64,000 nucleotides of DNA from assembly GCA_000223315.2 (NCBI GenBank), contig AFUS01000004.1, positions 638,991 through 702,990 of the forward strand, written 5' to 3'. The position numbers and the translations under genes were made by a program. This DNA comes from Parvimonas sp. oral taxon 393 str. F0440. GTDB taxonomy: Bacteria; Bacillota; Clostridia; Tissierellales; Peptoniphilaceae. A model generated the notes under the pieces. The model did not search any database, was not told the DNA's origin, and saw nothing but the letters and a program-made list of their open reading frames with translations. Of this stretch, positions 58,389-64,000 are shown piece by piece; position 1 is the stretch's first letter; every line of letters starts with the position of its first letter.

Positions 58389-59798
58389 ATGAAAAAGTTT
58401 AGAAATAAGAAATTAATAAGTATAGTTGCGATTTTATTAGCAACAGCTTGTGGCTTTGGGTTATACGCCTATAATATAAAAACATCAACAAATAACACTG
58501 AAGAGGCAGTAAAAAATGAAAATGGCACTCCACCTGATGGTGGTAGAGGACCAGGAGGTGGTCCTCCAGGACAAAGTAGCTCAGATATTACTTATACTGG
58601 AGCAGTAGAAATTTCTTCAAGTGAAACTCAAACAGATAAAACTTACGCAAGTACAAGTAGTGGTGAGAATGCTCTGCTTATAAAAACATCAGAGGAAGTT
58701 ACAATTAATAATCCAACAGTTACAAAATCTGGAGATTCTGATGGTGGAGATAATAGTAATTTCTATGGATTGAATGCAGGTATTTTAGTTAAAGATGGTT
58801 CTAAGACAACTATAACAGGTGGTACTATTAATACTAGTGCAAATGGAGCTAATGGAGTTTTCAGTTATGGAGGAAATGGTGGAAATAATGGTGCTGAAGG
58901 TGATGGAACTACAGTAACTATTCGTAATACCAAGATAGTAACAACTGGTGGAGGATCCGGTGGTATTATGACTACAGGTGGTGGTACAACTTATGCTTAT
59001 GATTTAGATATTACTACAAGCGGTCAATCATCAGCTGCAATAAGAACTGACAGAGGTGGTGGAACAGTAGTTGTTGATGGAGGAACATATATTTCTAATG
59101 GTTTAGGTTCTCCAGCAATTTATTCAACAGCTGATATTACAGTATCAAATTCAACTTTAACTTCAAATCTTTCAGAAGGAGTTTGTATTGAAGGATTAAA
59201 TTCAATTACTTTGAATAATTCTAATTTAACTGCGAATAATACTAAAAGAAATGGAAATGCAAAGTTTTTAGATAGTATAATGATTTACCAATCAATGTCT
59301 GGTGATGCAGCAAGTGGTACAAGTCAATTTACAATGAATGGTGGAAGTCTAACTAGTAAAAATGGACATGTTTTCCATGTAACTAATACTAATGCAGTTA
59401 TATCATTAAAAGATGTAACAATTGATAATCAAGATTCAGAAAATATTTTATTATCCGTGTGTGCTGATGGTTGGAGCGGTGGAAGTAATATTGCAACATT
59501 AAAAGTCTCTTCACAAACACTTACAGGAGCAATTAAGGTTGGTAGCGATTCAAGTCTTACATTAGAAATATCTGATAATTCTACTTTTGAAGGTTATATA
59601 GATGGAAAAATTACAAATGCAGAAGGTAGTTCTGTATCAACAGATGTAGGAAAAGTGTCTGTAACACTTGATAGTTCTAGTACATGGATATTAACTGAAG
59701 ATAGTTATGTTACAGAATTTAATGGAAATCCTGAAAATGTAATAAGTAATGGATATACTTTATATGTTAATGGAGTGGCATTAACCGGTGTTAAATAA
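58389..59798 (+). CDS. Cell-surface right-handed beta-helix protein
   Basis: A 469-residue exported protein. N-terminal signal anchor (SIVAILLATACGFGLYAY), a Pro/Gly linker (PPDGGRGPGGGPPGQ, about 48-62), then about 400 residues of short beta-strand repeats rich in Thr, Ser, Asn and Gly: TVTKSGDSDG, GLNAGILVKDGSKTTITGG, AAIRTDRGGGTVVVDGGTYIS, STLTSNLSEGVCIEG, QFTMNGGSLTSKNGHVFHV. This periodicity is typical of pectate-lyase-type parallel beta helices in adhesins and polysaccharide-binding proteins. No catalytic motif was seen. Two cysteines only. It lies 68 bases after the two-component genes, with AAGGAGG, and a terminator follows. Confidence 0.8.
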   Translation: MKKFRNKKLISIVAILLATACGFGLYAYNIKTSTNNTEEAVKNENGTPPDGGRGPGGGPPGQSSSDITYTGAVEISSSETQTDKTYASTSSGENALLIKTSEEVTINNPTVTKSGDSDGGDNSNFYGLNAGILVKDGSKTTITGGTINTSANGANGVFSYGGNGGNNGAEGDGTTVTIRNTKIVTTGGGSGGIMTTGGGTTYAYDLDITTSGQSSAAIRTDRGGGTVVVDGGTYISNGLGSPAIYSTADITVSNSTLTSNLSEGVCIEGLNSITLNNSNLTANNTKRNGNAKFLDSIMIYQSMSGDAASGTSQFTMNGGSLTSKNGHVFHVTNTNAVISLKDVTIDNQDSENILLSVCADGWSGGSNIATLKVSSQTLTGAIKVGSDSSLTLEISDNSTFEGYIDGKITNAEGSSVSTDVGKVSVTLDSSSTWILTEDSYVTEFNGNPENVISNGYTLYVNGVALTGVK

Positions 59799-59823
59799 TG
59801 TAATTAAAATTTAGATTAATTTG

Positions 59824-59854
59824 AATAATGGAGAGTTTATCTCCATTATTTTTT
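59824..59854 (+). terminator. Terminator after the beta-helix gene
   Basis: Perfect 10-bp stem AATAATGGAG/CTCCATTATT with a 7-base loop, then T. Confidence 0.88.
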
Positions 59855-60163
59855 ATATTAATTATAATTAGGTTATATCTATAAATGCTATATTTTCAAT
59901 CAATAATATTTCTAATATTTTATTAAATTATTTGTAATTAATATGATATACTATTAGTAATAATTTAAAAATTAGTATTACATTTAATAGTATACAAATT
60001 TATACTACAAATAATAAATAATATTAATATCATAATAATAATTTAGTCTTTACAAACGTATTTTGAAAAATAATTAGAATGCATAGTAACAAATTAATTT
60101 CATTTTATTTACTTTTTTAAGATAATTTTTCTTGGAATTATATAGAAATTAATTTTTAGAGAT
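59855..60163. other. AT-rich intergenic stretch
   Basis: About 310 bases, very AT-rich, no coding signal on either strand and no clear promoter; TATACT-like boxes occur (for example 59946) without a matching -35. Confidence 0.5.
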
Positions 60164-60179
60164 AAAGGAGGATGGAATA

Positions 60180-60557
60180 TTGAAGATTATTGGGGTTATG
60201 TTTTTTATACTTTCAATAGCTTTAGTTTATAAGAAATTTATATTGATGATTTATGGAAAATCTGCTATAGGGACTATCATTGGTTTTGGTAGTGTTGTCA
60301 GAGGAACAAAGGGATTTTCTACATATCCATATCTTGTAAAATTTGAATATAACAATCAAGAGTATATAGCTAAGAGTATAGAGAGCGCCCTTGGAAGTTA
60401 TTATGGAGTATTTTCTGAAAAAAATTATTATAGAAAAGTAACTGTATTTTTTAAAGAGAATAATCCTGAAGTAGTCACTATAAAAGAATTTAAAGATATA
60501 TATGTAATTAGCTTATGTATGTTTTTATTGGGACTTATAGGTGTAATATACTTATAA
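60180..60557 (+). CDS. DUF3592-like two-helix membrane protein
   Basis: A 125-residue protein starting with TTG at 60180, eight bases after AAAGGAGG (60164-60171). Helix 1 (IIGVMFFILSIALVYKKFI) and helix 2 near the C terminus (IYVISLCMFLLGLIGVIYL) flank a beta domain with AIGTIIGFGSVVRG, YPYLVKFEYNNQEY and KVTVFFKENNPE. This matches the DUF3592 pattern (G-x-V/I at the start, V-x-Y-n-p-x-N-P-e). Function unknown. It is alone. Confidence 0.7.
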   Translation: MKIIGVMFFILSIALVYKKFILMIYGKSAIGTIIGFGSVVRGTKGFSTYPYLVKFEYNNQEYIAKSIESALGSYYGVFSEKNYYRKVTVFFKENNPEVVTIKEFKDIYVISLCMFLLGLIGVIYL

Positions 60558-60618
60558 AAATAGAAAAAATATATTTAAGCAATAATTTTATAAAAATATT
60601 TAAACAACATAAAATTTA

Positions 60619-60647
60619 TTGAATATATACTATGTCTATGCTATAAT
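60619..60647 (+). promoter_or_regulatory. Promoter of the protease-nuclease gene
   Basis: TTGAAT (60619-60624), 17-base spacer, TATAAT (60642-60647), leaving a leader of about 215 bases before the ATG at 60870. No other gene or convincing open frame on the + strand lies between. Confidence 0.6.
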
Positions 60648-60869
60648 GAAGTAAACTATTATAGTTGTAATTTATGGTTTGATTGGTATTTAAAAATCAT
60701 ATTAAAAAATATTAAAACAATAAAAAATACACAAAAATTATAATGTTTAAGATGTTTTGAGCAACTATAATGTTTATATGACGAATATTCTAATAGAATA
60801 TATATGATTTTAAAGTATAGTTTAAATATGCTGTATTTAATTAGGATTGAGATGTAAAGGAGTGATTTT

Positions 60870-62642
60870 ATGTTGAAAAATATCATTGAACAAAATGAAA
60901 TTTCGAAAGAGGTTTTTTACGAAAAACAGTATAAAATTAGAGAACAAGCATTGAAACGTTTCATTAAAAACGAATCTGAAAAAGATGTGATTGTACCAAG
61001 AAAGATTATTAGAAATAATACTATGGAATCAAGAATAAAGGTTATAAATGAATATGATTCTAATGCTAGGGAAAGAATCTTAGATGGAAATGATTTATTT
61101 CCAATCTCATATCTACAGATGGGATTTAATTCCGGAAACTCTATTTGTCGAATACAGATTCGTAATGATAGGGGAAGTTTTATTGGTTGTGGAACAGGAT
61201 TTTTAGTTTCAGAAAATGTACTTATGACTAATAATCATGTTATTGATAATATGAGGACGGCTTTAAATTCTATAGTAGAATTTAATTATCAAGATGATAC
61301 AAACTTTATGCCTTGTCCTATATACACTTTCCGACTTGATCCTGAAAGATTTTTTGTTACTGATGAAGAACTTGATTTTACATTGGTTGCAATTAAAGAT
61401 AATCCTTTAAGTGAAAAACATCCTAAAGATTTTGGTCATCTTAACCTAATTCCTGATGAGGGAAAAATTCTTGAAGGAGAATATGTTTCTATAATTCAAC
61501 ATCCAAATGGAGGTCCAAAGGCGGTAACAGTTAGAGAAAATATGGTTAAATCCATTTTTGACGACTATGTTCACTATTTAACTGATACTGAACCCGGATC
61601 ATCAGGATCTCCAGTTTTTAATGATCAGTGGGTTGTTGTAGCACTCCATCATTCAGGAGTTCCTAATCCTAATAAAAAGAATGAATGGATTGCAAATGAG
61701 GGAATTCGTATCAGTTCTATTTCAAGTTATTTTGTGAAAAGATACAACGATTTTACTACGGAAGAAAAGATATTTATCAAGGAAGTATTTCCGAATATGG
61801 ATATTTTTAGTAAGTATGATTTTCATCAATCAAATGTGTCTCAAAAAGAAGACGGATACAATAGTGCATTTCTTGGCTTAGAGTATAATGTTGATCTTCC
61901 AAAACTGTCTGAAGATATGAAAAAAGATGTTTCTTGTATGGATGATGGAAACTATGTTTTGGATTATACACATTTTTCAATTGTAATGTGTCGTTCTCGT
62001 TGCCTTGCATATTTCACTGCAGTAAATATTGATGGGAATCAGGCTCAAAATATCAAAAGAAGTGGAGATACTTGGAATTTTGATTCAAGAATTCCTAAAG
62101 ATGCTCAATATGGTGATGAGTTATACGCAAAAAATGATTTAGATCGCGGTCACTTGGTAAGAAGATTAGATCCGGTTTGGGGAGAAAAAGCTATGCAGGC
62201 AAATAATGATACTTTTCATTTTACAAACAGCTCTCCTCAACATAAAAACTTAAATCAAAAAATTTGGTTGGATTTAGAGAATTATATTTTAAAAAATTCT
62301 CAAAATCATAACTTGAAAGTTTCTGTTTTTACAGGTCCTGTATTTAGAAGTGATGATATGATATATCGTGGAAAATTTAAGATTCCTGCTGAATTTTGGA
62401 AAGTTGCAGTTATTATTAAAGATGATGGAAATATGTCTGCTACTGCTTACCTTCAAACTCAGAAAAATATGATTGAAAATCTTGAATTTGCATATGGTGA
62501 GTATAAGACTTATCAAGTTCCCGTTTCTCGAATAGAAGAAATTACAGGACTTGATTTTGGTAATCTAACAAATTTTGATCCGATTGCAAAAATTGAATCA
62601 TCAGGTATGGTTATTGAAACTCCAGAAAATATTAAGTTGTAA
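60870..62642 (+). CDS. Trypsin-like protease fused to a DNA/RNA non-specific nuclease
   Basis: A 590-residue two-enzyme protein without a signal peptide. Residues about 85-290 form a V8/trypsin-like serine protease: His123 in MTNNHVI, Asp169 in ELDFTLV, Ser245 in EPGSSGSPVF. Residues about 335-580 are a NUC1 (beta-beta-alpha metal) nuclease: DLDRGHLVRR with His428, FTNSSPQ with Asn453, and the LNQKIWLDLE helix. The first 80 residues are charged and helical and could be a regulatory segment. All catalytic residues are present. Cytosolic location is inferred. A protease tied to a nuclease suggests a self-activated effector, as in bacterial conflict or defence systems, but no partner gene is next to it. 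ATG behind AAAGGAG. Confidence 0.85.
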   Translation: MLKNIIEQNEISKEVFYEKQYKIREQALKRFIKNESEKDVIVPRKIIRNNTMESRIKVINEYDSNARERILDGNDLFPISYLQMGFNSGNSICRIQIRNDRGSFIGCGTGFLVSENVLMTNNHVIDNMRTALNSIVEFNYQDDTNFMPCPIYTFRLDPERFFVTDEELDFTLVAIKDNPLSEKHPKDFGHLNLIPDEGKILEGEYVSIIQHPNGGPKAVTVRENMVKSIFDDYVHYLTDTEPGSSGSPVFNDQWVVVALHHSGVPNPNKKNEWIANEGIRISSISSYFVKRYNDFTTEEKIFIKEVFPNMDIFSKYDFHQSNVSQKEDGYNSAFLGLEYNVDLPKLSEDMKKDVSCMDDGNYVLDYTHFSIVMCRSRCLAYFTAVNIDGNQAQNIKRSGDTWNFDSRIPKDAQYGDELYAKNDLDRGHLVRRLDPVWGEKAMQANNDTFHFTNSSPQHKNLNQKIWLDLENYILKNSQNHNLKVSVFTGPVFRSDDMIYRGKFKIPAEFWKVAVIIKDDGNMSATAYLQTQKNMIENLEFAYGEYKTYQVPVSRIEEITGLDFGNLTNFDPIAKIESSGMVIETPENIKL

Positions 62643-62687
62643 TAAGCAAATATATTTTAAAAAATTTATAAATAAACAATATTTACT

Positions 62688-62726
62688 AAAGGGATGACAA
62701 ATTTTTTCTTAAGTTGTCCCTTTTTT
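62688..62726 (+). terminator. Terminator after the protease-nuclease gene
   Basis: AAAGGGA-TG-ACAA (62688-62700) pairs with TTGTCCCTTT (62714-62723), two bases bulged, then T. Confidence 0.8.
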
Positions 62727-62756
62727 GTTGAAAAAAATCGATTTTTTATTATATAT

Positions 62757-62784
62757 TTGCATTTTTATTAAAATAGTGTATAAT
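62757..62784 (+). promoter_or_regulatory. Promoter of the aminopeptidase gene
   Basis: TTGCAT (62757-62762), 16-base spacer, TATAAT (62779-62784), 31 bases before the ATG. Confidence 0.65.
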
Positions 62785-62814
62785 AAATTTATAAAATAAT
62801 TTAAGGAGAAGGTT

Positions 62815-64000
62815 ATGGATTTTAAAGAAAAATTAAAGAAATATTCTGAAACTATTATTAAAGTTGGGACTAATGTTCAAAAAGATCAAGTAGTTGTTAT
62901 AAGAGCAAATATTGAAGCAAAAGAATTGGTTCGTTCTTTAGCTGAAGAAGCGTATAAAGCAGGTGCAGGAAACGTTAATGTTGTATGGAGAGATGATATT
63001 ATAACTAGACGTAAATTTGAATATGCAAGTATTGAAACGTTATCAGAGGTTAAACAATGGACTGTTGATCAATATACAGATTATATTGATAGTGATGCTG
63101 TGTTTATTTCTGTTGTTGGGGATGATCCAAATAATTTAGACGGATTAGATATTGCAAAAATTAAAGCAAGTAGTATTGCAAATTCAAAAGCAATGAAATA
63201 TTTTTCAACCTCTCTTATGTCAGATAGAAATTCTTGGTGTGTTGTAGGAGCTGCTACTCCTGCTTGGGCTAAGGTTGTTTTTCCTGAACTTACTGAAAAA
63301 GAAGCAGTAGAAAAACTATGGGAATTGATTTTCTATACTTCAAGAATAGGAGAAGGAGATTCAATTAAAGGTTGGGAAGAACATATTAGTGAATTAAGTA
63401 GAAGGGCTAAGTATTTAAATGAAAAGCAATTCAAATATTTAAAATATTCCAGTAAAAAAGGTACTGATTTAACTATTGAATTACCAAAGAACCATATTTG
63501 GAATGCGGCAGGTAGCGGATTTAATGCTAAAGGAATAAGCTTTACAGCAAATATGCCTACAGAAGAAGTATTTACTCTTCCACATAAAGATGGAATAAAT
63601 GGTGTTGTATATAGTACAAAAGCTTTGAATTATAATGGAAATATAATAGATGAATTTAAGTTAGAATTTGAAAATGGAAAAGTTGTCAAGTATGAAGCTA
63701 AAAAAGGTTATGAAGTTTTGAAATCTTTATTAGAAACTGATGAAGGAGCTTTATCTTTAGGAGAAGTTGCTTTAGTACCTTTTGATTCTCCAATTTCGAA
63801 TACAAATACAATGTTTTTTGAAACTCTTTATGACGAAAATGCATCTTGTCATTTAGCTTTAGGTAGAGCATATCCAACTTGTTTAAAGGATGGAGAAAAG
63901 ATGACTGATGAAGAACTTAAAGAAAGAGGAGCTAATGATAGTTTAGTTCACGTTGACTTTATGGTTGGAGATGAAACATTAAACGTAGTTGGAATAACTG
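62815..64000 (+). CDS. M29 family aminopeptidase (AmpS/aminopeptidase T), 3' end outside window
   Basis: ATG at 62815 behind AAGGAGAAGG. Open to the end of the window, 395 codons, with no stop. It starts MDFKEKLKKYSETIIKVGTN and has M29 blocks such as GAGNVNVVWRDD, IWNAAGSGFNAKGISFTANMPTEE (TANMPTEEVFTLP is the metal-site region), GEVALVPFDSPISNTN and CHLALGRAYPT. The family members are about 410 residues, so only about 15-20 are missing. A cobalt- or zinc-dependent exopeptidase releasing amino acids from peptides, which fits a peptide- and amino-acid-fermenting lifestyle. Confidence 0.93.
   Translation, partial: MDFKEKLKKYSETIIKVGTNVQKDQVVVIRANIEAKELVRSLAEEAYKAGAGNVNVVWRDDIITRRKFEYASIETLSEVKQWTVDQYTDYIDSDAVFISVVGDDPNNLDGLDIAKIKASSIANSKAMKYFSTSLMSDRNSWCVVGAATPAWAKVVFPELTEKEAVEKLWELIFYTSRIGEGDSIKGWEEHISELSRRAKYLNEKQFKYLKYSSKKGTDLTIELPKNHIWNAAGSGFNAKGISFTANMPTEEVFTLPHKDGINGVVYSTKALNYNGNIIDEFKLEFENGKVVKYEAKKGYEVLKSLLETDEGALSLGEVALVPFDSPISNTNTMFFETLYDENASCHLALGRAYPTCLKDGEKMTDEELKERGANDSLVHVDFMVGDETLNVVGIT

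Noticed and set aside
58440..58460. Lipobox in the beta-helix protein (LLATAC)
   Set aside because: The -3 position is Ala and the hydrophobic segment continues past the Cys, so a plain membrane anchor fits better.
60659..60886. 75-codon - strand frame ahead of the protease-nuclease gene
   Set aside because: Composition-driven frame with no start signal, overlapping the ATG region of a real gene.

Overview
The window reads as chromosome of a low-GC (clearly AT-rich), anaerobic, amino-acid-fermenting Firmicute. The combination of a complete glycine reductase operon with two in-frame UGA (selenocysteine) genes, a cggR-gap-pgk-tpiA-eno glycolytic operon, a T-box in front of valS and an mreBCD/PBP2 cluster fits Tissierellia, with Parvimonas the most likely genus. 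That assignment is inference from gene content and composition; no search was run. Nearly all core genes lie on the + strand.

Layout. 0-6 kb: small XRE regulator, hflX, yigZ, and a nucleoside ABC transporter (ATPase plus two permeases) whose likely lipoprotein receptor lies 38 kb away at 44.2 kb. 6-12.4 kb: map, then cggR-gap-pgk-tpiA-eno. 12.5-22 kb: a Na/Pi-type transporter, then trxB-grdE-grdA-grdB, an internal terminator overlapping a promoter, grdC-grdD and ahpC; together these make and power glycine reductase (glycine to acetyl phosphate, electrons from thioredoxin reductase). 22-28.4 kb: T-box-valS, a 41-aa membrane peptide, hpt, a SAM methyltransferase, a DUF819 transporter and an OsmC protein. 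28.4-33.9 kb: a secreted protein of unknown function, a three-gene cluster (cytosolic substrate-binding-like protein, SIMIBI-type GTPase, soluble ABC ATPase) with no permease, and two small membrane proteins. 33.9-44.1 kb: U32 protein, NusG_II-Gx transporter pair, radC, mreBCD, mrdA. 44.1-46.9 kb: bmpA and guaA.

Accessory region 46.86-56.1 kb. The 3' end of guaA (I-E-W-E-stop) is repeated at 52473 and, with synonymous changes, at 54447. This marks two tandem insertions or remnants. The first carries an HpaII-like restriction-modification set (control protein, C5 methyltransferase, restriction enzyme, Vsr) and an AAA ATPase interrupted by UGA. The second carries an immunity-like gene, a broken XRE repressor and a chimeric HTH/ATPase ORF. 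Beyond it lie an intact and two decayed immunity-like genes on the - strand. No integrase was found. 56.4-64 kb: two-component system, a beta-helix surface protein, a small membrane protein, a trypsin-like protease/NUC1 nuclease fusion and the start of an M29 aminopeptidase.

A technical caution: at least eleven reading-frame breaks, including ones in the essential genes valS and guaA, are each repaired by adding one base, almost always in a run of A or T. They look like systematic homopolymer undercalls in this assembly. They are annotated as single genes with notes, while genes with clean nonsense codons in the island are treated as pseudogenes.
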